Translations under genes and position numbers: made by a program | Assembly: GCA_903919125.1 (NCBI GenBank) | Contig: CAIXGS010000072.1 | Location: forward strand, 1 to 64,000 | Length of the DNA stretch: 64,000 nt | Reading direction: 5' to 3' | Source: an uncultured Spartobacteria bacterium | GTDB taxonomy: Bacteria > Verrucomicrobiota > Verrucomicrobiia > Chthoniobacterales > Chthoniobacteraceae | Notes under the pieces: model-generated | What the model was told of the DNA's origin: nothing | The model's database searches: none | Seen by the model: the letters and a program-made list of their open reading frames with translations, nothing else | In this document: piece after piece, positions 34,646 to 43,402 of the stretch | Layout of the letters: each line of letters begins with the position of its first letter | How positions within the stretch are numbered: the first letter of the stretch is position 1

Positions 34646-35173
34646 ATGTCTAAAACAGCCGTATTTTGCATCACCAATTCCCGCGCACAAACTGAACGTA
34701 TCGTCGAACAGTTAACTGCTGCCGGCTTCGTCTACTCGGATATCTCCGTTCTTATGCCTGCCTCTGAGGCGCGCCAAGACATCGGCCATGTTAAGACCTC
34801 CAAAGCTCCCGAAGGCACCGCTACAGGAGCTGCCACCGGTGGACTCGCCGGCGGAGTCTTAGGGCTTCTAGCGGGAATTGGATCCCTTGCCATTCCCGGT
34901 GTGGGTCCTCTAATCGCAGCGGGACCAATTTTAGCTGCGTTAACCGGAGCTGCTGTCGGTGCCACAGCCGGGGGCGTTGTAGGTGGTCTAATCGGCCTAG
35001 GTATTCCCGAAATCGAAGCAAGAATCTATGAGGAAGAACTCAAAACTGGCAACTTCCTCGTCTCGGTTCACACAACAACCAGCGACGAGGTCACTCGCGC
35101 CAAAGATATCTACAAAGCAGAAGACGCCGAAAGTATTTCTTCGACCAGTGAGGTAGCCGTTCCCGCGCACTAA
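34646..35173 (+). CDS. Glycine-rich membrane-hairpin stress protein
   Basis: 175 residues from the ATG at 34646. A soluble N-terminal alpha-beta part (AVFCITNSRAQTERIVEQL) resembles the general stress protein 17M/YflT type domain. It is followed by a long Gly/Ala-rich hydrophobic segment (about 58-118) that can form a membrane hairpin, then a soluble part with FLVSVHTTTSDE. Similar proteins accompany CsbD and BON genes in many soil bacteria. Function unknown; envelope or osmotic stress is inferred from neighbours. Confidence 0.78.
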   Translation: MSKTAVFCITNSRAQTERIVEQLTAAGFVYSDISVLMPASEARQDIGHVKTSKAPEGTATGAATGGLAGGVLGLLAGIGSLAIPGVGPLIAAGPILAALTGAAVGATAGGVVGGLIGLGIPEIEARIYEEELKTGNFLVSVHTTTSDEVTRAKDIYKAEDAESISSTSEVAVPAH

Positions 35174-35229
35174 CCAAATCCGGTCAGATAGATCCGGGTA
35201 AGACCACTTCGGTGGTTCAGCCCCTTACG

Positions 35230-35263
35230 CCCATCCCGTGCAATCATGCACAGGATGGGTTTC
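35230..35263 (+). terminator. Terminator after the BON/glycine-rich gene pair
   Basis: CCCATCCCGTGCA (35230-35242) pairs with TGCACAGGATGGG (35247-35259) around a four-base loop, with one internal mismatch, and is followed by TTTCTG. A smaller ACCACTTCGGTGGT hairpin precedes it at about 35202-35216. The rest of 35174-35465 shows no gene. Confidence 0.7.
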
Positions 35264-35465
35264 TGTCGTTTCTAGCACGAGGACGCCAATCAACCCTTTG
35301 TCTGCCAGAGAGCCACAACATGAAATTACGCAGTGTAAACCACGCTCGCGCCCATGAGAGTCCGACAATGCTCACAGCCATCAGAATTGTGAAGGCGCCT
35401 CGCATACTTCGGGTTGTGGGTATTTAACCCTAGACGAAGCGCGCCTAAAATCGTTTGGTTTAAAT

Positions 35466-36866
35466 GTGATAACGCGAATTGAGTTTGTTCTGTCATGGTC
35501 GTTTTTGTTTGGCTCGTTGACGGCCCTCCCAGCGGCTGAAACACCTCGGCCACCCAATATTATTTTTATCCTCAGCGATGACCTCGCCCAAGGAGACCTC
35601 GGGTGTTACGGCCAGAAACTCATTCAAACTCCAAACATTGACCAAATGGCCAAGGAAGGGACCCGGTGCACTCAGACGTATTGCGGGACCAGCGTCTGCG
35701 CACCGAGCAGGGCGTCGCTCATGCTAGGAAAACACACGGGGCATTCTCCGATTCGCGCAAACCGGGAAATCGGGAGAGAAGGACAAATGCCATTACCGCA
35801 GGATAGCTTCACCGTGGCACAGTTGTTAAAGAGCGTGGGTTATCGGACTGCATGCATCGGAAAATGGGGGATGGGAATGTTTGAGACAACAGGGAGCCCG
35901 CTCAAGCTCGGGTTCGACCATTTCTTTGGGTACAACTGTCAAAGGCACGCCCACAGTTATTTTCCAAAGTACTTGTATAACGATGATCAGCGCGTCGACT
36001 TACCTGGAAATGACGGCAACGAAAAAGTGGAGGGAAAGGGCGCCATTTATTCCCAGAACCCTATTTCTGAGGAGACATTAAATTTTGTGAGGTCGAACAA
36101 AGACGGGCCGTTCTTCCTCTTCTATTCCGTGACACTACCGCACGGGTCATTCCAAATTGATGATCAAGGAATCTACAAAGATAAACCTTGGTCCGAGGAA
36201 CAGAAAAATTACGCGGCCATGGTGACGCGTCTGGACGCGGATGTTGGGCGGCTGATGGCGTTGTTGAAGCAACTCAACCTTGATGAAAAAACTCTCGTGA
36301 TCCTCTCGGGCGACAACGGTTCGTCTTTTGCTCCACAGTCATCTTTGGGAAAATTATTTGATCAGGCAGCAAATGGAATGCGCGGCTTCAAACGCGCGCT
36401 GTACGAGGGCGGTCTGCGAAATGCAGGCATCATTCGATGGCCGGGCGTTGTGCCACCAGGCCGTGTGAGCGAAGAACCTTGGGCGTTCTGGGACTTTCTC
36501 CCGACCTGCGCGGAGCTTAGTGGCGCAAAGATACCTGCTACCGTGCAAATCGACGGGCTTTCGATTGTGCCGTTTCTCAAGGGAGGCAGTGTGCCGAAGC
36601 GTGACTTTTTTTATTGGGAACTGCACGAGGGCGCATCGATCCAAGCGGTGCGATGGGGGGATTGGAAAGCAGTTCGCAACGGACCCTCAAAATCCATCGA
36701 GATTTACGATCTTAAAAATGATGTTGGAGAGACGATGGACCTTGCTTCCCAAAAGCCGGAACTGGCATCCAAAGCGGAATCCCTGATGGCCGCTGCGCAC
36801 GCTGATGATTCCAATTTTCCGATGCGCGATAAGAAAGAGAATAAAGGCGTACCCCTCGGGAAATAG
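35466..36866 (+). CDS. Cys-type sulfatase, exported
   Basis: 466 residues from a GTG at 35466, with a signal peptide (about 1-24). The sulfatase fold is clear: metal-binding ILSDD (residues 36-39), the formylglycine motif CAPSR (78-82), GKWGMG and LSGDNGS. The Cys must be oxidised to formylglycine by FGE or a radical SAM maturase encoded elsewhere. The substrate is probably a sulfated polysaccharide or sulfate ester. A sigma factor/FecR pair follows on the same strand after 125 bases. Confidence 0.95.
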   Translation: MITRIEFVLSWSFLFGSLTALPAAETPRPPNIIFILSDDLAQGDLGCYGQKLIQTPNIDQMAKEGTRCTQTYCGTSVCAPSRASLMLGKHTGHSPIRANREIGREGQMPLPQDSFTVAQLLKSVGYRTACIGKWGMGMFETTGSPLKLGFDHFFGYNCQRHAHSYFPKYLYNDDQRVDLPGNDGNEKVEGKGAIYSQNPISEETLNFVRSNKDGPFFLFYSVTLPHGSFQIDDQGIYKDKPWSEEQKNYAAMVTRLDADVGRLMALLKQLNLDEKTLVILSGDNGSSFAPQSSLGKLFDQAANGMRGFKRALYEGGLRNAGIIRWPGVVPPGRVSEEPWAFWDFLPTCAELSGAKIPATVQIDGLSIVPFLKGGSVPKRDFFYWELHEGASIQAVRWGDWKAVRNGPSKSIEIYDLKNDVGETMDLASQKPELASKAESLMAAAHADDSNFPMRDKKENKGVPLGK

Positions 36867-37003
36867 GCGCTTTGATCAGCCAAGGTATCGCAAGATGCTT
36901 CTTCATATCCCGCGCCTTGAATCCATGGGCGCGTTAGAAAAGACCATTTTTCAAAAAGAAATGGCACTCTTGGGAGCTTTTTTGGGAAAGCTTGTGTACC
37001 CCC

Positions 37004-37537
37004 ATGAGTCCCGAACCTCCCTCTCGCACTGAACAGCTTGTCCTGCTGCTAACGCAGAATCAGGAACCCCTGTTTCGGTACATCTTCAGCTTGGTGAGCT
37101 CTGAGGCGGATGCTCGGGACATTCTCCAAGAAACCAGTTTGGCACTATACAGGAAGTTTGATCAGTATGAGACTTCTCGCCCCTTTCTTCCTTGGGCTTA
37201 TCGGTTTGCGTATTTACAGATCCAGAAGCACAGGGCGAAATTTGCGCGCTCGCCACTGCTGTTTAGCGAAGATCTGATCCATTTGCTCGCGCTTGAGCGG
37301 GAGCAAATGGAGCCCGAACTCGATCTACGTCTCCAATTTTTAGATGAGTGTTTGGGCAAACTAACACCGCACGACAAGGAGCTTGTCGCCAGCCGCTACG
37401 CACTGCGTGAAAGTGCCGAGGAGATGATGCAACGGTTTGCAATGAGCCGCCGCACCCTCTTTAGGAATCTGGGACTACTGCGGCAACGGCTACACGACTG
37501 CATCACACGCCAAATCCAATCTGAGGCACTCACATGA
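37004..37537 (+). CDS. ECF-like sigma factor (Verrucomicrobia/Planctomycetes type)
   Basis: 177 residues from the ATG at 37004; a GTG at 36992 is possible. Region 2 is visible as LFRYIFSLVSSEADARDILQ with LPWAYRFAYLQIQKHRAK, and region 4 as LTPHDKELVASRYALRESAEEMMQRF followed by a helix-turn-helix MSRRTLFRNLGLLRQRL (quoted in parts). It overlaps the downstream FecR-domain gene by four bases (ATGA at 37534), the usual sign of a sigma/anti-sigma pair. Targets unknown; neighbouring sulfatase and PSD1 genes are candidates. Confidence 0.9.
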   Translation: MSPEPPSRTEQLVLLLTQNQEPLFRYIFSLVSSEADARDILQETSLALYRKFDQYETSRPFLPWAYRFAYLQIQKHRAKFARSPLLFSEDLIHLLALEREQMEPELDLRLQFLDECLGKLTPHDKELVASRYALRESAEEMMQRFAMSRRTLFRNLGLLRQRLHDCITRQIQSEALT

Positions 37538-39075
37538 ACCTTAAATCACTCATTGAGGCCAAGCTCGATGGCGAGATCACGCCTGAACAAAACGCGAAAC
37601 TCGAAGCCATTTTAGTGGGCGACGGAAATGCGCGACGCCTTTATCTAGAGCTGGCGGATCAACATGCGCGCTTGCTTCAAAGATCTGATTCGCCAAGCGA
37701 AAGACCTCAGCGTTCGCACTCCTACCTCCGCACGATTCGGTGGCGAACTTCAGCCTTCATCGCTTCTGCGGCAGCGATTGTTTTGCTGGCCTTTGCGGTG
37801 TGGTCTCATAAACCCATCGCCTCCGAGGCGACCTCTTATGGAGCAGCCATGCTCAGTCAGACTTTGGATGCTGAGTTTACAGAAACAACACTACGCAGTG
37901 GGGACACCATTGCACCGGGGACTCTCACATTAAACAAAGGCGTTGTGCAGATAGAGTTCTTCAGCGGAGCAACTGCGTTGATTGAAGGTGCTACGCAAAT
38001 CGAGATCATTTCCGCATGGGAAGCGCGTTGCATAAAGGGTCGCGTGCGGGTTCATGTGCCACCAGCGGCAAAGGGATTCCTCATGCATGCGCCCGATGTG
38101 AAGTTAGAGGATCTGGGTACGGAGTTTGCGATGAACGTGGTTGGCCAAGACAGCGCTGTGCACGTCTTCGACGGAGAGGTCATCGCTCATGCAAAGAACA
38201 AAGCTCCTGCCAGTCTTAAGGCAGGAATGTCTCTGAGCTCGTCGAAGGCCGTCGTGACACCCGAGGATTTTCTTCCCATCAGCGAACTGCAAAGCCTGAT
38301 CAAGAAACGTGAAAAACTTCATTCTGAGCAATGGCAGCATTGGTCCATGGAGGCGCGCAAAGACAACCGCCTCATTGCTTACTATCCTTTCAAACATTGG
38401 GACGATGATGGCTGGGACCGTATGGTCAACAATCTAGCCCAACCCGTTGTACTCTCGCGAAACGGTGGCGCGGTCGGCGCACGCTGGACGCAAGGTCGCT
38501 GGCCAGGGAAGGAGGCATTAGAGTTTAAGAGGCCTGGCGACCGCGTCCGAATGAACCTGGATGGCACTTATGCGGCACTCACTTTTGCCTGTTGGGTGAA
38601 AGTGGATTCTGTAGATAAAAAGTACAACTCCCTCCTGCTCACGGATGGTTACGAGTCCGGCGAACCGCACTGGCAGATTTACGAAGACGGCAGCCTCTTG
38701 TTCTCCATCGGCTACGCAGGCCCGGGAGAAAAACGCATCACTGCGACAACCAATCAGATGTATTACAGCAAGCCCGTATTCGGCCCTGACAGCCTCGGAC
38801 GGTGGCATCATCTTGCGGTGACCTACGACAATGCCTCTGGAACGGTAGTGCAATACTTCGATGGCCAGGAAGTGGGACGCGAGGTCTCTCCACTCCATCA
38901 GCCCGGTCGCCCCATCGGCTTCGGTCCCTGCGAACTCGGCAATTGGGGCCTACCAACACAAGGCCATCAATTCCCCATCCGAACCCTAAACGGCGCAATC
39001 GATGAGTTCGCCATTTACCAAATCGCACTCTCTAGCGCGGAGATTCAAGCAATGTTCGAACAAGGAAAACCCTAG
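37534..39075 (+). CDS. FecR-LamG membrane anti-sigma-like protein
   Basis: 513 residues. The first ~50 residues form a cytoplasmic helical part likely to contact the sigma factor, followed by one membrane helix (71-90). A FecR domain lies at about 125-225 (ATALIEGATQIEIISAWEAR, LEDLGTEFAMNV, VHVFDGEV), and a LamG/concanavalin A-like domain at about 300-505 (LTFACWVKVDS, WHHLAVTYDNASG, GAIDEFAIYQIALS). LamG domains bind glycans or proteins, so the periplasmic side may sense a polysaccharide. The coupling to the sigma gene supports this. Confidence 0.9.
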   Translation: MNLKSLIEAKLDGEITPEQNAKLEAILVGDGNARRLYLELADQHARLLQRSDSPSERPQRSHSYLRTIRWRTSAFIASAAAIVLLAFAVWSHKPIASEATSYGAAMLSQTLDAEFTETTLRSGDTIAPGTLTLNKGVVQIEFFSGATALIEGATQIEIISAWEARCIKGRVRVHVPPAAKGFLMHAPDVKLEDLGTEFAMNVVGQDSAVHVFDGEVIAHAKNKAPASLKAGMSLSSSKAVVTPEDFLPISELQSLIKKREKLHSEQWQHWSMEARKDNRLIAYYPFKHWDDDGWDRMVNNLAQPVVLSRNGGAVGARWTQGRWPGKEALEFKRPGDRVRMNLDGTYAALTFACWVKVDSVDKKYNSLLLTDGYESGEPHWQIYEDGSLLFSIGYAGPGEKRITATTNQMYYSKPVFGPDSLGRWHHLAVTYDNASGTVVQYFDGQEVGREVSPLHQPGRPIGFGPCELGNWGLPTQGHQFPIRTLNGAIDEFAIYQIALSSAEIQAMFEQGKP

Positions 39076-39113
39076 TGGAGCAATGTCTCCGAAAAATTCA
39101 GTCACCCAGGCCC

Positions 39114-39878
39114 ATGACCAATAACCCATTCAATACCCAAATCGCCCTCGTCACCGGAGCTAATGACCCTGAGGGCCTTGGCTATGGCATTGCACGCGAA
39201 CTTATCGAATATGGGGCGACGGTTTATTTCGGCTGCCGATTGGATACCCAGGTACAAGCGCTGGCCGAACCACTGCAATCGTTCGGCACTTCTGCACGGG
39301 CGATTCAGCTCAATGTGTCGGACCCGGAGAGCATCACCCGGGCCTTTCAGCAGATCGAATCCGAGGCCGACCGCCTCGACATTCTGATCAATAACGCGGG
39401 CGACGGGGCGAACTGCTCCGCGCTCAACGAGACCGCTGGGCAGTGGGACCGCATCATGACGGCGAACGCCCGTGGTCCGTTCCTTTGCTCGCAGGCCGCA
39501 GCACGCCTGATGCTTCCGCGGAAGTATGGGCGCATCGTGAACATCAGTTCCCAGGCCGCGAGCGTGGCCATCATGAACCATGTGGCCTACTCCTCCTCAA
39601 AGGCTGCGCTGAACATGCTGACCAAAAGCATGGCCCTCGAATGGGCTCCACTTGGCATCACCGTTAATGCCGTGGCTCCGACCTACCTGATGACTCCAGG
39701 CACCCGTCCCCACCTAGAGCAGGCGGAATTCCGGGAATCCGTTCTCGCGCGAATCCCAGTGGGCCGCGTCGGCAGCATCCACGACATTGCCCACGCGGTA
39801 CGCTTCCTTAGCCACCCTGACTCCAGTCTCATCACTGGCGAAGTGCTGATGGTCGATGGCGGCTGGACTCTGGCTTGA
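39114..39878 (+). CDS. Short-chain dehydrogenase/reductase
   Basis: 254 residues from the ATG at 39114. It is a classical SDR: cofactor site LVTGANDPEGLGYGIA, NNAGDGA, catalytic NISSQAAS serine, YSSSK Tyr-Lys pair, and the C-terminal ITGEVLMVDGGW typical of quinone/sugar/ketoacyl reductases. The Asn-Asp-Pro-Glu-Gly insertion in the cofactor loop is unusual. The residue after the second strand (FGCRLD) suggests NADP preference, weakly. It stops 22 bases before the PSD1 gene, so cotranscription is likely; substrate unknown. Confidence 0.9.
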   Translation: MTNNPFNTQIALVTGANDPEGLGYGIARELIEYGATVYFGCRLDTQVQALAEPLQSFGTSARAIQLNVSDPESITRAFQQIESEADRLDILINNAGDGANCSALNETAGQWDRIMTANARGPFLCSQAAARLMLPRKYGRIVNISSQAASVAIMNHVAYSSSKAALNMLTKSMALEWAPLGITVNAVAPTYLMTPGTRPHLEQAEFRESVLARIPVGRVGSIHDIAHAVRFLSHPDSSLITGEVLMVDGGWTLA

Positions 39879-39900
39879 GTCATTTTTCATCGGACCTCAC

Positions 39901-42732
39901 ATGAAGATTATATTAGGAATCCTAATGTGCCTCGCTGCCATCGCGCGGGCACGAGCACAAAACACCGATGGCGAACTTCTGTTTGTCCGCCGCATCGCTC
40001 CGCTTTTCCACGAGAAGTGCCTCGCGTGTCATGGCAACGACGAGGCGAAGATCAAAGGTGGCCTCGACATGAGGACCCTTGAGTCCACGTTAAAAGGCGG
40101 CGACAGCAAGAAGCCCGGGTTTATTGCCGGCAAGCCCGAGAACAGTCCGCTGTATCTGGCGGTCACACGCCAGCACGATGACTGGGAACCGATGCCCCCG
40201 AAGGAAGCGGACAAGCTCTACGCAGAGCAGAACGGTTGGATCAAAGACTGGATTACGGCTGGCGCGCCCTGGCCCGATAGCGTGCGTATGCAGGTCCTTG
40301 CAAAAGCAAATGAAGCGAAGTGGTCCGCGGAAGATGGCGTTGTCGTGAAGACATCCGGCGGCCTTTCCCCGGAGTGGACGAACAGGAAATACAAACCCGA
40401 GGGCTTGTGGGCCTATCAGCCAGTAAAGAAGCCGACGCCGCAAGCGGACAGCGGGAATCCCATCGATGCCTTTATCGCGGCGAGATTGCCCGCCGGCCTC
40501 ACTCTAGCACCGATAGCCGACCGCGTGACGCTCATTCGCCGCGCGACGTTTGACCTCATCGGTCTGCCTCCAAAGCCCGAAGAAGTAGAGACGTTCCTGA
40601 AAGATCCGCGCTCCGACGCAGAGGCGTTCGCCACTGTCGTAGAGCGGTTGCTGCATTCGCCCCATTACGGCGAACGCATGGCGCAGCATTGGCTCGACGT
40701 CACGCGCTACGCGGATTCGTCGGGCTTCTCGAATGACTTTGAGCGCGGCAATGCGTGGCGTTATCGCGACTACATCGTACGCTCGTTCAATGCGGACAAG
40801 CGCTACGACCAATTCGTGCGCGAGCAGATTGCAGGTGATGAAATCGAGCCGAATAATCCAGAGATGCTCGTCGCCGCCGGCTTCCTGCGCATGGGGCCGT
40901 GGGAACTGACCGGGATGGAAGTTGCGAAGATCGCCCGGCAACGTTTTCTGGACGATGTAACCAACAGCGTGGGAGAGACCTTCTTGGCGCACTCGCTGCA
41001 ATGCGCCCGCTGTCACGATCACAAGTTTGATCCCATCCCGACGCGCGATTATTACTCTGTCCAAGCCGTGTTTGCGACGACGCAAATCGCAGAGCGTAAC
41101 GCCTCGTTTTCGCCCTCTGAAAACACGAGCGGCTTCGAGGAGAAAAAGTTCCTCGAGATGCGACGTGCCGAACATCTCGCCGAACTTGCCAAGCTTGACG
41201 AAGTCCTGCTTAACAATGCAACCCGCTGGTTCGTTGAAAAAAACAAAGACGCTGCGGCGTGGAACGGAGCCGTCGAGGAGGCCAGGGCCAAGGCGCCCAC
41301 CAACAAAAACGGTTTCCCTGATGTATTCGCCAAAGCACGGGACAGCCTCCGAAAACAGAATGTCCCAGAGGCCGAGTTCCCTCCGAAACTTGTCGGCTTC
41401 ACTCCAGAGCAGTTCGGGCTCAAACGCGTCGCCCGCAAAGGCCTCGAACGCCTCCAATGGGAACTCGACCGATACGAGCCGGTGGCCCTGTCCATTTACA
41501 ATGGCCGAACGCCGCAGGTTGTTAGCATCGTCTCACCCTTCCGCATGCCAGGAAACCGCATGACCACGGGCGACTTGGAGAATACTTGCATACTCACGGG
41601 GGGCGATCCGTTTGGCTCGGGCGAAAAGGTGAACCCTGGCGTGCTGAGCGTTCTGGGTGCCGCCCAGAAAATGCCGATCCCCGACGCCATCGAAGGCCGC
41701 CGGAAAGCCTTCGCCGATTGGGTGGCCAGTGAGGAGAACCCCCTCACCACCCGTGCCATCGTGAACCGCGTCTGGCTATGGCATTTCGACCAGCCCATCG
41801 CCGGCAATCCAAATAACTTCGGCAGCACTGGCAAAAAGCCGACGCATCCAGAACTCCTCGACTGGCTTGCGGAGACCTTTGTGGAGAAAGGCTGGAGCTT
41901 CAAAGCCATCCACCGAGCCATCATGAACTCTGAGGCGTATCGGCGCAGTGCGTTGCACCCCGATTTGAAAATGCTCGCGGAAAAAGACCCCACCGGCATC
42001 AGCTTCGCCGTCTTCAAACCTCGCCGACTCACCGCCGAAGAATTGCGCGACTCCATGCTTATGGGTACGGGCGAACTCAATCCCGCGCTCGGCGGCATTC
42101 CCAATCGGCCTGAGATCAATCTCGAAGCCGCCATGCAACCGCGCCAAGTCATGGGCACCTTCGCCTCCGCGTGGACGCCGAATCCGCTGCCACAGCAGCG
42201 CCACCGCCGCTCGCTTTACGCGTTGAAGATTCGCGGGCTTCCCGACCCGTTACAGGAAGTCTTCAACGCGCCCGCGCCGGACTTTTCCTGCGAGCGCCGC
42301 GAAGCCTCCACAGTCACGCCGCAGGTCTTCAGCCTCTTTAACGGCCAAGGTACGCAATCCCGGGCCCTTGCCCTCGCCAATCGCGCGATGAAGGAGACGC
42401 AGAGCGATGAACAAGCGCTCACACGCATCTTCCAGCTCGCCTTCTCCCGTCCGCCCAACGCCTCGGAAAAACAAGGCTGCCTCGCGCACTGGCGCGACAT
42501 CGAAGCGCTGCTCGGCGACCAAATTCCGCCAACTCAAAAGCCGCCGCTCGAAGTCCGTCGCGATGCCATCGAGGAAAATACGGGAGAGCGGTTCTCGTTT
42601 AGCGAAAAGCTGCACGCCTATGCCGAGTTCGTGCCCGATCTCCAACCCGCCGATGTTACTGCCCACACCCGCGCCCTCGCCGATGTGTGCCTCGCGCTCC
42701 TAAACTCCAACGAGTTTGCTTATGTGTATTAG
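39901..42732 (+). CDS. PSD1 / DUF1549-DUF1553 planctomycete-type cytochrome c protein
   Basis: 943 residues from the ATG at 39901, with a signal peptide (about 1-19). An N-terminal PSCyt1 cytochrome domain has one heme motif CLACH (40-44). DUF1549 follows (about 175-390, with QHWLDVTRYADSSGF and CARCHDHKFDPIP), then DUF1553 (about 600-860, with NRVWLWHFDQPI and AEELRDSMLM). Such proteins are abundant in Planctomycetes and Verrucomicrobia and nearly always precede a DUF1501 gene; a role in periplasmic redox of sugars is suspected, not proved. Here a TA cassette separates the two partners. Confidence 0.95.
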   Translation: MKIILGILMCLAAIARARAQNTDGELLFVRRIAPLFHEKCLACHGNDEAKIKGGLDMRTLESTLKGGDSKKPGFIAGKPENSPLYLAVTRQHDDWEPMPPKEADKLYAEQNGWIKDWITAGAPWPDSVRMQVLAKANEAKWSAEDGVVVKTSGGLSPEWTNRKYKPEGLWAYQPVKKPTPQADSGNPIDAFIAARLPAGLTLAPIADRVTLIRRATFDLIGLPPKPEEVETFLKDPRSDAEAFATVVERLLHSPHYGERMAQHWLDVTRYADSSGFSNDFERGNAWRYRDYIVRSFNADKRYDQFVREQIAGDEIEPNNPEMLVAAGFLRMGPWELTGMEVAKIARQRFLDDVTNSVGETFLAHSLQCARCHDHKFDPIPTRDYYSVQAVFATTQIAERNASFSPSENTSGFEEKKFLEMRRAEHLAELAKLDEVLLNNATRWFVEKNKDAAAWNGAVEEARAKAPTNKNGFPDVFAKARDSLRKQNVPEAEFPPKLVGFTPEQFGLKRVARKGLERLQWELDRYEPVALSIYNGRTPQVVSIVSPFRMPGNRMTTGDLENTCILTGGDPFGSGEKVNPGVLSVLGAAQKMPIPDAIEGRRKAFADWVASEENPLTTRAIVNRVWLWHFDQPIAGNPNNFGSTGKKPTHPELLDWLAETFVEKGWSFKAIHRAIMNSEAYRRSALHPDLKMLAEKDPTGISFAVFKPRRLTAEELRDSMLMGTGELNPALGGIPNRPEINLEAAMQPRQVMGTFASAWTPNPLPQQRHRRSLYALKIRGLPDPLQEVFNAPAPDFSCERREASTVTPQVFSLFNGQGTQSRALALANRAMKETQSDEQALTRIFQLAFSRPPNASEKQGCLAHWRDIEALLGDQIPPTQKPPLEVRRDAIEENTGERFSFSEKLHAYAEFVPDLQPADVTAHTRALADVCLALLNSNEFAYVY

Positions 42733-42736
42733 CATT

Positions 42737-43135
42737 TTAGACCAAAAGGTCGCGCAACCTCCCCGTGACGTCCGCGCGATTCAGCGAGCCCTCGGCAACC
42801 GCGAGCGTAAGGCTTTCCCAGTCGTCACCGTCCGGAGCGAGTGTGAACCCATTGAGTCGAAGAAATACAAGACACGCTCCAAGCGCTGCTCTTTTGTTGC
42901 CATCGATGAACGGATGGTTGCTACAGAGGTAAAACAAATAAGCCGCTGCGACATCTACGGCATCGCTGAAAGGCGACACACCACCAAAACTGGCTTGCGG
43001 AGCGGCAATGGCGGATTCCAACAGCGCGTAATCCCGAAGGCCCTCGGAACCGCCAAACTGCGCGATGGCCTCGGCATGAATCTCGAGGACGATCTCAACC
43101 GTCAAATGAAGACAATCGTTAGCAGAAGTCCTCAT
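42737..43135 (-). CDS. Doc-type Fic toxin
   Basis: 132 residues. The Fic core HPFIDGNKRAA carries the catalytic His and the phosphate-binding loop; upstream are EIHAEAIAQFGG and YLFYLCSN helices as in Doc (death on curing). Doc phosphorylates elongation factor Tu. The start overlaps the antitoxin stop (43132-43135). Its stop is only four bases from the PSD1 stop, tail to tail, with no room for a terminator. Confidence 0.93.
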   Translation of the reverse strand: MRTSANDCLHLTVEIVLEIHAEAIAQFGGSEGLRDYALLESAIAAPQASFGGVSPFSDAVDVAAAYLFYLCSNHPFIDGNKRAALGACLVFLRLNGFTLAPDGDDWESLTLAVAEGSLNRADVTGRLRDLLV

Positions 43136-43359
43136 GCGAGGCGTTTCATGGTTCTGGAATATTGCTTCATCGTATCCTTGATGAGAGACGTAATCTCCTC
43201 GCGTGGAGGCATTGGAACGATAGGTGCGACGGTAATCGTCCCACCGCGATGTACCTCCACGTTCACCTCGTCGCCCACCTTAAGACGCGCAAGTTGCAGA
43301 AGCGCGGAATCAAAGATGATTCCCTGAGAGTTACCGATTTTCGCGATCGTTTTAATCAT
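43132..43359 (-). CDS. AbrB/MazE-type antitoxin of the Doc toxin
   Basis: 75 residues. MIKTIAKIGNSQGIIFDSAL then LKVGDEVNVEVHRGGTITV is an AbrB/MazE DNA-binding domain. The tail (about 50-75, ITSLIKDTMKQYSRTM) should bind Doc. An AbrB-type partner for Doc, instead of the Phd antitoxin of phage P1, is a known variant. Overlap with the toxin start indicates translational coupling. Confidence 0.92.
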   Translation of the reverse strand: MIKTIAKIGNSQGIIFDSALLQLARLKVGDEVNVEVHRGGTITVAPIVPMPPREEITSLIKDTMKQYSRTMKRLA

Positions 43360-43360
43360 A

Positions 43361-43394
43361 ACGTAAAACTACGTATTACTACCTCTTTTGTCAA
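43361..43394 (-). promoter_or_regulatory. Promoter and operator dyad of the AbrB-Doc pair
   Basis: On the minus strand a perfect -35 box TTGACA (43394-43389) is followed after 17 bases by a weak -10 TAGTTT (43371-43366). A perfect dyad ACGTA-N4-TACGT (43361-43374) overlaps the -10 region and ends two bases before the start codon. This fits repression by the antitoxin. Because the region lies just ahead of the DUF1501 start it may affect that gene too. Confidence 0.45.
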
Positions 43395-43402
43395 TACTCC
43401 CC

